64,000 nucleotides of DNA, taken from Ursus arctos. Taxonomy: Eukaryota; Chordata; Mammalia; Carnivora; Ursidae. Every line of letters begins with the position of its first letter. The first letter of the stretch is position 1. Below are positions 35,561-47,930 of this stretch, piece by piece. The translations under genes and the position numbers were made by a program. The notes beneath the pieces are model-generated. The model was not told the origin of the DNA, made no database searches, and saw only the letters and a list, made by a program, of their open reading frames with translations. The stretch is taken from positions 71,304,727 through 71,368,726 of the forward strand of contig NW_026623100.1 in assembly GCF_023065955.2 (NCBI RefSeq). Direction: 5' to 3'.

Positions 35561-36641
35561 TAATCAATATCCTTATCTTCCTTCTGAACCTCTTTCTTGT
35601 TGTCATTTCAAAATTTAATCTACTTTGCATTTAAACTCTCCCAAATACATTATTTTTATTGTTGCTACTTTTAACAGCTAATGCTAATTTAGATTTACCA
35701 AAATTTTTGCCTTTCTTCCTGTTCCCCTGATTTTATACCAGCTATTTTCAATATGTCATATCTTCAATACATTGATATAGCATACCAAGGTGACAAGGTT
35801 CATTTCCGGAAGAGTGCGCACTCTTCACAGTTATCCTTGGTACTCCTTTAAAAGCCACTTCTGCACAGAAAGCAGTGTGGCGAGTTAGCTTACAAGACAA
35901 TGTGGATCTGAGTTACATCTGCTCGATCAATGTCAAACCTCAAAAATCGCAATTAACTAGGAAAAAAGTCTGTCGGAATTATATTCCATTTAGGAGAGAA
36001 ACGTATTTTGTGACCATTCAAGTCCCTATGCCTCCTCCTTTTTCGCAAGGTGTGGCATCAAATGTCTGCTAGCGGAAGCCTCTGGGTTTAACGGAATGAA
36101 GACGAATGGTGTGTAAGCATTACGCGCTTTGAGTGAACACGGCGCTTCTGAATCACTTGAAACCCTTTTCCCTGTTGACTCTGGCTGCCAACATGATGGT
36201 CCTTCAGTTTTCAGGATCACGTCTGATGTGTGGGTAAGCTGGTGATATACTTGAGGATTCTAGTATTCTTCACGTATAAACGGATTGTATCAGCCTCTGC
36301 GTGGGTGTGTGTGTGTCTGTTAGAAATCTGCATTTTCCTCGCATATTTAGGCCATTCTTTAGCTAAACTGTGGTTCAGATACATTGTGTCCCTAATCTGA
36401 GGAAAAGGGACATTTTGAGGTTTGATTATTACAGCAGTGGGTTTTCAGACACCCCAATATCTGAATAATTTGGAAGTTGTTGTGGCCTTATAATTCAATA
36501 CATCTCCAAATCTAAATATATATGTTTGTTAATGGATAGGACTGTGTGTTTAATGCTTGCAATATAGGCAGACGCTAGCATAAAAAGCACCTTGTTTATT
36601 GTAGGCAAAATATCTGGCTTAAACTTTCAACTTTTCATTCA
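35561..36641. other. Unique DNA, no gene seen
   Basis: No recognised repeat beyond AT-rich L1-like tailing to about 35700. The 65- and 64-codon frames at 35875-36220 lack features. Confidence 0.45.
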
Positions 36642-36873
36642 AATCTCCATTTCTTTCTTTTTTTTTTTTAAAGATTTTATTTATTTATTCAACAGAGAGA
36701 GAGACAGCCAGCGAGAGAGGGAACACAAGCAGGGGGAGTGGGAGAGGAAGAAGCAGGCTCATAGCAGAGGAGCCCAATGTGGGGCTCGATCCCATAACGC
36801 CGGGATCACGCCCTGAGCCAAAGGCAGAGGCTTAACCGCTGTGCCACCCAGGCGCCCCTAATCTCCATTTATT
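36642..36873 (-). mobile_element. CAN-SINE, antisense, young subtype
   Basis: Reverse SINE with T/A tail at left, 'cagccagcgagagagggaac', 'gaagaagcaggctcatagca', 'ggggctcgatcccataacgc', 'cgggatcacgccctgagcca' and 'gtgccacccaggcgcccc'. The duplication 'aatctccattt' is at 36642-36652 and 36860-36870, extending imperfectly to the right. Confidence 0.95.
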
Positions 36874-37037
36874 TCGAATTGGCAAAGTTATGTAATAAAT
36901 ACTCTGCTCTTTAAAAAATGAACCATTGATAGTGTGTTTAATATAAATTTCATGATAAACATTCAGCTCTTTTAATAACCCTGACTCATCTTTGCTCCTG
37001 CTTTCTTCTTCCCTTTGTGTCTGGTGTTAGAGTAATA

Positions 37038-37258
37038 TGCATCCTCCTTTTTTTTAAAATATTTTATTTATTTATTTGGAAGAGAGAGTGCTAGAGAGAG
37101 AGAGCATGAGCAGAGGGGAAGGGTAGAGGGAGAAGCAGACTCCCCACGGAGCAGGGAGCCTGATGCGGGGCTTGATTCCAGAACCCCGGGATCATGACCT
37201 GAGCTGAAGGCAGACCCTTAACTGACTGAGCCACGCAGTTGCCCCTGCATCCTCCTTT
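37038..37258 (-). mobile_element. CAN-SINE, antisense
   Basis: Reverse SINE (37051-37245) with 'ttttatttatttatttggaa', 'gactccccacggagcaggga', 'ccgggatcatgacctgagct' and 'gagccacgcagttgcccc'. The duplication 'tgcatcctccttt' is perfect over 13 bases at 37038-37050 and 37246-37258. Confidence 0.95.
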
Positions 37259-38312
37259 AGACCACAAACTCCCTAGAAACAAGGATTGATTTTATTCATT
37301 TTTGTATTTCTCCTGGGATGTTATACAGGGTTTTACAGGCAATGGGGGATGCCATTAATGCTGGCCAAATGAGTGGATGAGTGGACACTATCGTCCCTTG
37401 TAGCCCTGCTACTTTGGCTCAGGATCTAGGGATGATGGAGGGTGCGTTTACGGGATGATTCCTGCGAGTGATAACCAGTATCCCACGTGGCCCGCCGCAG
37501 ATGCCCGAGGAAACCTGCCTGCTCCTTCTCTCTGTCCTTGCTAGGATGAGCAAAAGAAAAGAAGGGCTGGTGGCAAATTTGCATGTTGAGTGAATTTATA
37601 AACACGTTATATATACAAACTCTCACAAGTTCTGTGTCTGGGCATCGCATGCCTCCCCCTCCACCTAATTATATTGCGTAAATCTGCAAGTGAAAAAAAT
37701 CGAATGAATCTTCACAATTTCTCAGATTCTGAGTATTTATTCACCACGGTATTTTATATCAGCCACACTCTTTTCCTTGGCCATGTGTCTACATTTCTGT
37801 GCGCTTACTGTCTGGACACACTCCTTCTTAATACTTAAACAAAGGCTTAGATAGGCGTATGCAGACACAGTATTAATGGGAGAAAAGTAGAAGCCATTTA
37901 CAACTGGCACTTGTCCAGGAGACAGACACAGTCATGCCAGTGACAAGAGGAAATGCAGTCTTCTCTGCCTTAAACTCTGAGTGTGTGACGAACAGGGAAG
38001 TGAGGAACGGGGCTCTGCCCGGGCAGGGAACCAGATAAGGTGGCGGGACCATTCCCAATCTTGCCTCGGCCATACACCTCGTAAACTGATAACTCAGGGT
38101 AGAATTTCCCAGCCAGCGACTGGAGAAGAAGTGGATTTTACCTCAAATTCAGACAGGCTGACAGCTCCCAGTAAACAGAACATAGGTCTTCTCTGTAACC
38201 TGGATAGGAAGTCGCCGTCTGCCCCCATATCTTGTCTTTTGCACAGATCTTGCGCTAATCTGTCAGGAGTTGACCCACAGAAAATAATAATGATAAAATT
38301 AATAGATAGGTC
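37259..38312. other. Unique DNA, possible L2 tail at left
   Basis: 37259-37345 ('agaccacaaactccctagaa', 'tttttgtatttctcctggga') looks like an L2 3' tail in sense. The remainder holds no recognised gene; frames of 66-127 codons around 37873-38364 overlap on both strands. Confidence 0.4.
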
Positions 38313-38720
38313 ACATTTATTGAATGCATGCTGGGTACCAGCAACTGTGCCCAGTGCTTTATAAAGATTTTATTTACTTTTTTGTTAGAGAGAGAGCACA
38401 AGCAGGGGGAGGGGCAGGCCGAGGGAGAAGCAGGCTCCCCGCTGAGCAGGGAGCTCCATGTGGGACTTGATCCCAGGACTCCAAGATCATGACCTGAGCT
38501 GAAGGCAGACGCTTAACCGACTAAGCCACCCAGGCATCCCTGCCTAGTGCTTTATACATATGAATCTCATTTCATCTTCTGTAAAAGTCCATTGTATTTA
38601 GTTTGATTTCACTGATAATAAAGCCAAGGCTCAGAGAGGTTAAGTAATTGTCCTAACATCTCTCAGCCACATAGGGACAGGGCTGGGGCTATGAGTCAGG
38701 CTTAGTTGGTATCTGATGAC
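38313..38720 (-). mobile_element. MIR, antisense, split by a SINE
   Basis: The left part 38313-38363 reads 'acatttattgaatgcatgct' and 'gggtaccagcaactgtgccc'. The right part, from 38541, reads 'tttatacatatgaatctcat', 'aaagccaaggctcagagagg' and 'ttaagtaattgtcctaacat'. Together they give the reversed MIR in order, interrupted at 'agtgctttata' by a SINE that duplicated that site. Confidence 0.85.
38348..38556 (-). mobile_element. CAN-SINE, antisense, nested in a MIR
   Basis: Reverse SINE (38364-38540) with 'gattttatttacttttttgt', 'ggctccccgctgagcaggga', 'ccaagatcatgacctgagct' and 'aagccacccaggcatccc'. The duplication 'tgcccagtgctttata' versus 'tgcctagtgctttata' (38348-38363 and 38541-38556) differs at one base. 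Confidence 0.94.
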
Positions 38721-38869
38721 AGGGCCTGCTCTTCACCTTCTTTCCTCTGCTCTCCCACTCCTGGGGTAACCCAGACCACTCCCCCAGAACCCCACGATAC
38801 CCTCCCTGGACAGCCAGCACAGCTCACACAGCAAAGTAATGTGCTTCCTTGCTTAGGTGCTCAGCCCGC

Positions 38870-39000
38870 TGGGCTATGAGCTCCCTGGAGACAGGACTCT
38901 GCTCATCTCTGTATCCCCACTGCCTAGCATGGTATCCGGTACAAAGAAGGAACCCGGGAGATATGTGTGATGAACGAACCAATAAGTAAAGGAAACAAAC
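38870..39000 (+). mobile_element. L2 tail-like fragment
   Basis: 'gggctatgagctccctggag', 'acaggactctgctcatctct' and 'gtatccccactgcctagcat' follow the conserved L2 3' end ('gagctccttgagggcagggac...tatccccagcgcctagcac'). Confidence 0.6.
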
Positions 39001-41079
39001 ATTTGGCAAGGAGCTGTTCTGTCAAAGAGCCCTGATTGCTGCTTTACTGGTAATCTCTGCCCCAATAGGGAAAATCATGTCACATAATAGGATTTAAATT
39101 TATTTTTACATATAGATGACAAATCAGTTTTCTTGGTAAAACAGTCGAGAACTGAAAGCATCAGCAGAAGGAAACAAAAGGTTCTCTTTGGGAATAGGTG
39201 ATTCAGCGGAAGACTGCAAGTTCGTGGTTAGGATCTTAAAGAACAGGTAGCCACTCTGTAAGGTCAAGCTCAGACAGGCTCACCTCTCTCGTGTTTCAGA
39301 GCCTAGAGTAAGCTGTTTCAGTGCAAACTGACAGCCACCTCTCAGGGTATAAGTCAGCTGCCAACCGGCTGGGTTAGGGCTGCTTCCAAACCAAGCTTTC
39401 ATTCTTTCTGAGACAGTACCAGACAACAGCTATGGTCTGGGTGCTCCTTCAGAAATACAGCTGTCACTTTGCAGAGCATGTTGGAGGAAAGCTCCCCCCC
39501 GCATAGAATCAACAGATGTGTTCAGAGTTTGTAAATGCTGAGCTCAGAGCCAGGAGCAGACCGCTTCAGGCTGGCTCTGTGGAGCGCCGGCGTGCAAGGC
39601 ACACAAGAGGATTTGCACACACCTGAGCCCCCAGCCACACTAGTTGACGGTTCTCACCAGCTCCTTAGAGAGCGACCACTAGGTACCGAGGTCAGTCTGG
39701 AGTGTGTGTTTCACCTGCTGTCATCCAGAAGGACCCGAGGTAAACTGTCAGGTTCTCATACGAGAATGGATCCAATGACAGCTTTCCCTTGCTATCCAAA
39801 CAACAACAACAACAACAACAAAAGTAGATCATTCCTATGAAAACTTTCATAAACTGAAATGGCATAAAGCAAAGAAGCAATTCCTATTCATTTATATGAA
39901 AAAAAATTGAGTGTTTCCAGACCCCCAAAATAACCACTTTTAGGTTTTTCTGATACCTTAGGACACATATCGCTGAGGAATGCACAAAATAAAGCCAGTT
40001 AAGGCACAGATGCTCACAGACGCAGTTTGAAGCTACGGTGGCCTGATGCTGAGATGCTGTGTGCGGTCCCCGGGGAAGGAGCTTGGCGTGGCCGCTCCCG
40101 CTGCTCTGCTCGGGGTGGGCTGGCTCTATACCCTCTCACTGCAGAGCAAATGCTGAATGCGATTCTCACTTGTCACCTTTTTTCATAAAAGCAGACCCTC
40201 TTCAGATTTCTTGCAGTTAGCAAAACCAGGTACTAATGTAGGTCTTTTTGTAAAAGTGAAGTGCCTTATCACAAACTTTTGAAAAGCTATTCTCCACTAA
40301 GCTTTGAATTCAAGGGTTGAAAGCTCTTCCAGATATGAACTGAATTGAGTCCATCCATTTACTGGAAGAGCCAAACCAAGTAGGCAGCCCTTCTTGCAAG
40401 ACGCCGTCTGAATGCCTGACATACTGTCAGAGACGTGGGGATATGCAGAGCCTGGCTTTTGTTTTTCTTCAGATTGCCAAGAGGTCAGGTGTTTTAGGAG
40501 GGTAGCAGGCTTGTGTAGAAACCATGAGCAGGGTTGCAGAGAGAGGCATGCAAAGGTCTATCCCCCCCCCCCCCCCCCGCCCTCAGTGAAGCCATTCATT
40601 TCTGTGAGCGTCATCCTGGGCTGTCCCGGGATGTTTGGGTGATGAATCTCAGATTGCTAGAAGATGTTCCCCCCCACTTCTGTACTTAGAATAATAGGTG
40701 CACATGATGCCGGACCACAGCAAGTGTTGATTTCAGTCATGTTTAAGGGATCCAGAAGCACGCCTGGGGTGGACGAGGTCACCTGGGAGGTCAGTTATGT
40801 ACCTGCCCTATGTGCTGGCTGGTGTCCAATGTTTCCCAGGGAAGCCGGGTAATCCGATCTCTTTTTATACAGTTAATTTCCTAAAAGGCATGTAATTTTA
40901 CAGGCGAAGCCTCCTTTTCTGCCATGGAATGCTATAAAAGTGCAAATTTCTATGACAGTATCAGTGACTAACAGGCACAGCTCGAGTCGAGGGTGAGTGA
41001 GATGTTTTTCAATCCAGTCACTGAGCAAGTGTAGGATTTGAGTGCAGCAGGGATGGAAGTAAGGAAGCCGCTGGGTCTT
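39001..41079. other. Unique DNA with short simple repeats
   Basis: No gene recognised. A (CAA)n run is at 39801-39822 and a C homopolymer of 17 at 40562-40578. Frames of 60-101 codons carry no motif. Confidence 0.45.
40562..40578. repeat. Poly-C run
   Basis: Seventeen consecutive C residues, an uncommon homopolymer in mammalian DNA and prone to length error in sequencing. Confidence 0.9.
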
Positions 41080-41425
41080 TCCTGCAGAGTACAGATCTGG
41101 GAGTCATTCGTCTCCTCCTTCGCCCTCCTCCCGCCCCCTCCACACGCATGTGTACACACACGGCTGTGCACACTCGCGCCCCAGCCGGGAGCAGACATCC
41201 CCTCCCCGTGTTCAGCCCAGCGGTTTCCCACAGCTGGAGCGGGAGCACCACCTGCGAGGCTCTGCTTTGTGTCTGCTGCACTCACGCCAGGCCGGCCTGG
41301 TAACCATCTGCGTAGGTAGGGCCAGGCCTGGCCTGTAACCACCGGCGCAGCTCCTGCGGGCCCAGAGGGAACCGGGACACAAAGCAGGCATCCTGCCATA
41401 CCTGCGAGGGCCTGCTTCGTGTCCC
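41080..41425. promoter_or_regulatory. CpG-island-like block
   Basis: By eye this roughly 345-base block has about 22 CpG and about 63% G+C, giving an observed/expected ratio near 0.65-0.7, while the flanks are CpG-poor. That meets the usual CpG-island thresholds marginally. Such blocks often mark promoters, but I see no TATA box, no recognisable first exon and no named gene next to it. Frames of 80-143 codons in the block on both strands follow from its GC richness. Counts are manual estimates. Confidence 0.4.
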
Positions 41426-41561
41426 TGTTCTTTCACAAGGAAACTGATGTACACATTCCCTTTCTTTCTTAATATTCATGTCTCTTTGTTTGCATAGCTG
41501 AGTCATTCTGGGAGGGATGAGCTGAGGATGACTCAAGGTTAAGTGGCTCTGTCACTGATTC

Positions 41562-41687
41562 CTTCCCTCCCTTTCCCCTTCCCTCCTTCCCTTCCTGCTT
41601 GCTTGCTTTCTCTTTTTTCTTTTCTTTTCCTTTCCTTTCCTTTCCTTTCTTTTTCCTTCCTTCCTTCCCTCCCTTCCCCCCCTTTCT
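41562..41687. repeat. Polypyrimidine tract
   Basis: About 126 bases almost entirely C and T, built from CCTT, CTTT and TTTCC units with a GCTTGCTTGC interruption. It produces the lysine-rich open frame seen on the minus strand, which is not a gene. Confidence 0.95.
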
Positions 41688-41689
41688 GA

Positions 41690-42047
41690 AACTACTCTGT
41701 GCCAGGCTGTGTGGAGACAAATCTGGACAGAACTTCAGTGCTACACTTGAGGACCTCAGAGTCTAACTGGGGAGACACATGTTGACTCATAATTGCAGCA
41801 CAGTGTGACAAGAATTCTTAGATGGGTGCATGGAAAGAGCTTTTCAGGCACAAAAGAGAAAGCTACAAACTTCCTCTGGCAGAGTTTGGGAAGATTTTAC
41901 AGAGGACATCACATCTGAGTTGGGCATTGAAGAATGGACAGGAGTTTGCCGACTGGAGAAGTGACGAAAGGTATAAAGTCACAAGTAAGAAATCACAGTG
42001 TTTCTTAGAAATGGCATATTGGGGAATAAAAAGCAAGAGTAAATGAT
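41690..42047 (+). mobile_element. L2-like fragment, sense
   Basis: 'actctgtgccaggctgtgtg', 'aggacctcagagtctaactg', 'gggagacacatgttgactca' and then 'gagttgggcattgaagaatg' follow the order of the L2 3' portion. The 74-codon frame in it is incidental. Confidence 0.5.
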
Positions 42048-42049
42048 TC

Positions 42050-44455
42050 CACAGTAGAATTAAACACCAATAATGGAAAGATCTCAGGAAAAGTGCCCAA
42101 ACATTTGGAAATTCAATAACAAATCCATAAATAATTTGTAAATCAAAGAAACAATCAAAAGGAGGAAAGAAAGAATTTGAGCTGAATCAAAATGTATATA
42201 CAACATTTAAATTTGCAGGGGGGGGCTCTATAAGCAGTATTGGGGGAGAACATAGAGCATTCAATATGTGTTTCAAAAAGGAAGAGTGGTCTTCAATGAT
42301 TCAGCTTAGTTTCTCCCCTGAGAAACTAGAAAAAGAAGAAACTGAACACAAGTAAGTAGAACAAAGAAAATAGAAAGATCAGAGCAGAAGTTGGTACAAT
42401 TAATATCAGAAAAGCAACGGGGAAAACCAGTGAGACCAAAACTGCCTCTCTGAGAAGAATCATAAAATCAAGAACCTCCAGTCAGACTGGTGAGGGAGAA
42501 AAAAGGGAGAAGACACCACGTATAAACATGAGAAGTGAGAAAGGTGGCATTCACTACAGATTCTGCAGATATTAAAAAGTTAACTGGGGAAGAATATGAA
42601 TAAGTTTATGATGACAAAGACACAAACTACCAGAGCTCACTCAAGACAGAATAGATACGTGTCCCTGTATCTATTTTAAAAATTGAATTAGTAGTTAAAA
42701 ACCCGCCCTCAAAGAAAACTCCAGGACAAGTTTTGTTTCACTGGTGAATTCTACCAAACACGTAAGAAAGAACTATTACCAATTCTGCATATACTCTTCT
42801 AGAAAATTGAAAAGCAGAGAATACTACCAAACTCACTCTATGAGGCCAGCACTCCCTTAATATCACAGTTAGAGATATTATAAGAAAATACCAATAGTAC
42901 CTTCATGCACGTGTTGTAAAAATTCTAAACAAGAAGTTAGTGGATTGAATACATCATGACTAAATTAATTTAGCCAAGAAATGTAGGATTGGCTTAATGT
43001 AGGAAATATTAACTAAGAAAGAACAAAGATGATCTTAATAAAAACATTAAAAGCATTAAAAAAAACAAACAAACCCAACACCCGTTCCTGATACAAACTC
43101 TCTCAGTAAACTAGGCATAGAAGGGACGTTCTTCAGTTTGATAAAGAGCATTAATTAAATAAGCCACAGCTACCATCATACTGACTGGTGAAAGACTGAA
43201 TGCTTTCTCTTTAAAATCGGGAAGAAGACAAAGATGACCACCGTGATCACTTCAGTTGGACTCTGTGCTAGAGATTCTAGCCAGTTCGATAAGGCATTCG
43301 ATGCAGAATATTTGAGATCCTCTACGGAAAAGCTAGAAGAACTAATTGAATTTATTAAGGTCGAAGGAAGAAAGATCAATACCCAAGACCAATTGTATTT
43401 CTATATATAAGGAGCAGTCAGAAGTATAAAGAAAAAACAAGGCCATGCATAAGAGCACAGAAATATGAAATGCAGGGGGATACATATGACAAAAGATGAG
43501 TAAGACCTATACACTTAAAATGGCGAGGAATGTCTGGTATGCGTCGTATCAACTATCTGTAAATTGATCTACTGATTTAGTGCCCTCTCGATAGAAGCCT
43601 CAGAAGCTGTTTTGTAGAAATTCACAAGCTGATCCTAAAATTTATGTGATAATGCAAAGGACTTCAAGTAGTCAAAACAGACTTCAAAAAAGAAGAAGTT
43701 CGACAGAGAAAGAATTTGTGTAGAGAAGTTATGACGATATTTGTTGATACAAGAACATGACGAGCCTTGAATTATATTTTAATCATTTAAAAATAAGGAA
43801 TCCATGCAAACCCTTGCACACACATGTTTATAGCAGCTTTATTCATAATTATCAAAACTTAGAAACAATCAAATGTCCTTCAGTCCATGAAGGTATAATA
43901 ATCTGGGGTGTATTCAGACAACTAAATCCTATTTAACATTAAAAAGAAATGAGCTATCAAGCCACGAAAACACATGGAAAAAAGCTCAAATGAGTATTAT
44001 TAGGAGGAAGAAGCCACTCTGGAAAGACTACATACTGCGTGATTCCAACTCTATGACATTCTGGAAAAGATGAAACTCAACGGGCCGTGAAAAGATCAGT
44101 GGTTGCCAAGGGTTTGGGGTGAAATGAATGAATAGGTGGAGCACAGGGGAATTTAGGGCCCGGAAACTACTCTCTGTGGCGCTGTAAAGGCGGACACATG
44201 GCATTATGCATTTCCCAGAACCCATGGAAATATACAACGAAGAGTGAGCCCTAATGTAAACTGTGAACTCGTAGTTAATAATCATGTATCAAAATTGGTT
44301 CATAATCGTAACAAGTGCACCACCTCAGTGCAAGATATTAAGGGAGGAAACTGGGAGACCTGTGGAGAGGGTCTGTGGGAACTCTTTGTACTTTCTACTC
44401 AGTATTTCTGTGAGCCTGAAACTTCTTGGAAAAAAATAAGGTCTATGTAAAAAAA
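42050..44455 (+). mobile_element. Old L1 (L1M type), sense, ORF2 to 3' end
   Basis: Reads as decayed sense L1. ORF2 landmarks are 'ttcactggtgaattctacca' near 42740, 'actcactctatgaggccagc' near 42832, 'gagattctagccagttcgat' near 43271 and 'gatcaatacccaagaccaat' with 'tgtatttctatata' near 43374. The 3' part has 'tgtttatagcagctttattc' near 43829, 'gaggaagaagccactctgga' near 44004 and 'tggttgccaagggtttgggg' near 44101. It is highly diverged and no frame is preserved. Confidence 0.8.
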
Positions 44456-47400
44456 AATCTAAGGGTCATTATTTTCAGCAGCGTTATTCTAATCAGAGCT
44501 GCACGGAATTCAGGCTTCGCCGGAAGGGCTGGAAGGGAGACCATATGCAAGCACATCAGCTAGGAGGTTATTGCCGTAGTCCGGGAGGAAGGCAGGCAGA
44601 GCCTGGGTAGGGTGGGGGCAGCCAGAATGGAGAGTTAGAATAATGTAGACGGCTCTGAAGGAAGATGCTGAGGGTGTAGCTGTGGCAGTGAGAAGTCAGC
44701 ACACACGGGGTTGGAAAGAACAGTCGAGTAGATCTGAAAGACTTCTGAGCCAAGCGTTGGCTCTGACCCCGGCATGTTGTGTGAGCCCTGGCAAGTGACT
44801 TGGTATTTCTGGATCTTGCTAACTGCAGGAATGCCCAGGAGGCATTATTGTGATGCTGGGGCTCAAGGCTCAAGATGAAACCGTCCAGAAATGTGTGGTC
44901 CCAAACCTTAGCCCTTCAACTCATGCAGCTATGATGCCCTACAAGTGTGGCTTTTCGGAATTGATATATGCTGCGTGTGTAAAACTTAGTGCAAAAAAAA
45001 AACTTGGAAAAAAACATCAAATGTCTCATTAGTAATGTGTGTACGGATTACATTATTTGAATTTCACCTGTTTATTTTACATTTTTGCGGTGGCTACTAG
45101 AAATGTTTAAACTCCATGGGTGGCTCACAGGATTTATCTGCTGGGCAGCCCTGGTCTTGAGCTTCACCAGAGGCTTTCTGTCCAGAACCATCTAAACTTG
45201 CCCAGGAGGACAGTCCCCGCCCTCAGAGCCGTGCCCCACTCTAGGATGTGAGGAGCAGAGCAAGGTGGAGGGGTCAGGCAAGATTCCTGGGGTGACCTCG
45301 ACACAATCCGGGTCTCCTTAGGAGTCACGTTCCCTCTCCCTTGAGAGGGTGACCTGGGAAGATCCAGCCAAGCAATGCCCAGCCTGAACTTCTCCGGCAT
45401 ATCTATCTGAAAAGACCAGTGCCCCTCTAAGAGCAGAGATCATTTCTAATCGTCCTTCCCTTCGTCTGCCCTCATGCAATGATGAGCAATCCCAATGCAG
45501 GGCTGAGCCAGGTGGCTGCATCTCCCGCCTCCCCCTGCCCTGTGACTTGGCAGTGAGAGAAAGCCCGACTGGGGATAGCCGTGTCCTCTTGAGACAGTGC
45601 TGACACCTGTGTAGACAGACGCCCTCACCGCAGGGAGAGTGAGCCTGAGCACCTGCATGTTCCCACGGCTCCTCAGACTCTGAGGTTCTTTTCCGGGCAC
45701 CCCCACTGCGCGGTACCCGGAGCGCACATCCCTGGCAACTCCTGCCTGCTCCGGTGTGCATATGTCCTGGCCATCCCCTTTCCATTTGGCTTTGTTACGT
45801 TTTCATGTTCACCCCTAGCCTTCAGGTAAAGACCAGTGTACTGTCTACACCCGCACCCACAACAAGGGAGCCTCAGAAACATAGCCATCTGCCCATTTCC
45901 ATGAGACCCTGCTCAGCTCACAAGCACTCAGTCCCACCCCTTTCTCTCCACCGTCATCAGTGAAATCTGACATCCCAAGTCTGGCATGTAATCTTTTATA
46001 TAACGACCCAAACCAGCTTTCCCGATGCATAGCTTCTGTTCTCAGCAAGCAGGGTTTCTTCCTCTTTCTAAAAATACCCGTCACCACATGGAACAGGGAA
46101 GGTGGTGGGTGCAGTCACAGAGATGCTGTTGCAGAGGCCAAAGTGGTATGATGCAAACAGCCGTGACTTTGGAGTCTCCTGTTAGGTCTCAAATGTTCAT
46201 GTAAATTTTATATTCTATCACACACACGCACGCACACACACACACACTTAAATCATCATTTAGTAAAATTGTTACCGCTGGAAGATGTTTCATTGTTTGA
46301 CCCTGGATTCTTCTACCTCCTGGAACCCCACCAAGGATCTCAGGAGTAGTAGTCCTCGGTTTAAGACAAAATAGGCAACAGGAACCTACTTCACCAGCCC
46401 AGTTTCTGCCGGGAGGAAATATATCACTCACGTTTCTCTAGCCCCTAGGAGCTGCTTGACCTCTCCGAAGGTTCCGTGTATTTGAATTCCTTGTAACTAC
46501 TGCAGCTGTATTCAGGTTTCACTGCTTCCAGGCGCCATCTCTGACCGCGCCACCATGACCCAGGCTCTCACCTCACCAAGTTGCTGCCTCAGTGTCTGTC
46601 TGTGCCTCCTGCTTTGTCCTTAGCTGCTCTGTTCTGTACCGTGCCAGCTGCATACGCCATGAGGTTTGAAAAGGTAGAATCCAGGTCTGTCTTGTTCATA
46701 CCTTATTCCTATAAGTTAGCACAGTGCCTGGTGTAGGATTAGTGCTCATTGAGGATCTGTTGAGTCAGTGAATGTTTAAGTGAAAAAAGAGTTGGTGTTT
46801 ATATTAAGAGACCATCAATATCTCAAGGACAGGATCTGCCTCCCATGCCCTTGTGTTTCCCTCTGGCCCTTGAACTAATGCTCATTCGTGGTTCTAGGAG
46901 GATGGATGGATGTGATGGATAGAGATTTTGGAAATTGGCTAGAATTACCAATCAGCTTAACGTATTTTCTTTACAATTTACTGGAGTGAATCATCCTATA
47001 TTTGATACTTCACGTGAGGATATGTTGTAAAGTAGCTCTGTGCTTTGTTACCACAAACCTGTTGGGAGCCATTGCGAACTGAGAAGTAGAGGAGACTTTG
47101 GAGGGCTCTGAGAAAGGGTCTGGGTGGCAAGGGGACAACTGGAGAGCCACTGCCAACAAGGAGAGACAAGTGCTCCCGTCATCAGCATCATCAGAGTCTA
47201 GCCTCCATGCCTTTGATGAGGACCATGTCAGATGGTCCACTTCTCACGAGGCTTTGTAATAAGGTGAACAGAGAGCTGATATGACCGTGGAGCAGAAATG
47301 GGATTTCTGACATGAAATTCCCTTTGAAATTCAGTGTATACGGTGGGGACCTGAGAGATATTAGAAAGCAGAACAGAGAAGCATGAGCAATACACACCCT

Positions 47401-47579
47401 CCTTAGTGTGAGTGGGAAGGAAGGGTTTTACAAACTAGGTCTAATCAGAAGCCTAATGTTTGTGCTTTCTGTCATTTAAAGCGCTTTGCAGACTTTGGGT
47501 TCAAGAGTTTCTGTCCTGTATTCAGCGATTTCCAGGAGCGGTGGGGAAAGTGACTGGGGAGGTACAGAAAGGGCACATG
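44456..47579. other. Mostly unique DNA, no gene recognised
   Basis: About 3.1 kb. A MIR remnant lies near 44745-44830 ('gttgtgtgagccctggcaag'), an L2-like tail near 46680-46780, and a (CA)n run at 46219-46247. The GC-richer part 45160-45960 has open frames up to 155 codons on the minus strand (45318-45785), arginine-rich and without motifs, more likely compositional than coding. Confidence 0.4.
46219..46247. repeat. (CA)n microsatellite with CG interruptions
   Basis: CA units with two CGCA interruptions, about 29 bases. Confidence 0.9.
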
Positions 47580-47930
47580 TGTGTCTTAGTCTGTTTGAGC
47601 TGCTGTAACAAAATACCATGACCTGTGTGGCTTATAAACAACAGAAGTTAACCGCTCACAGTTCGGAGGCTGAGAAGTCCAAGATCATGGTGCCCACAGA
47701 TTCAGTGTCTGGTGAGGGCCAACTTCCTAGACAGCTCTCTTTTCACTCATATGGCAGAAGGGGCAAGGGAGCTCGCTCAGGCCTGCTTTATAAGAGTACA
47801 AATCCTTGTGTGGGGGTGCTGCCCTTCAAATCACCTCCCAAAGGCCCCACCTCCTTATATCATCACTTTGGGACTCAGATTTCAGCATATGAATGTGGGG
47901 GAGGAGAGCGCAAACCCTCAGACTGTAGCA
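47580..47930 (-). mobile_element. MLT1A-like LTR, antisense
   Basis: The plus strand follows the reverse of MLT1A closely: 'tgtgtcttagtctgtttgag', 'aaataccatgacctgtgtgg', 'cttataaacaacagaagtta', 'tcacagttcggaggctgaga', 'agtccaagatcatggtgccc', 'cccaaaggccccacctcctt' and the end 'ctcagactgtagca'. This is a non-autonomous ERVL-MaLR LTR. Flanking 5-mers 'acatg' and 'gaatg' are a possible degraded duplication. Frames of 116 and 173 codons crossing it are incidental. Confidence 0.85.

Noticed and set aside
41469..41720. Lysine/glutamate-rich minus-strand frame
   Set aside because: It is the complement of the polypyrimidine tract.
45318..45785. A 155-codon arginine-rich minus-strand frame
   Set aside because: Low-complexity composition driven by GC content, overlapped by other frames; no domain, no splice logic.
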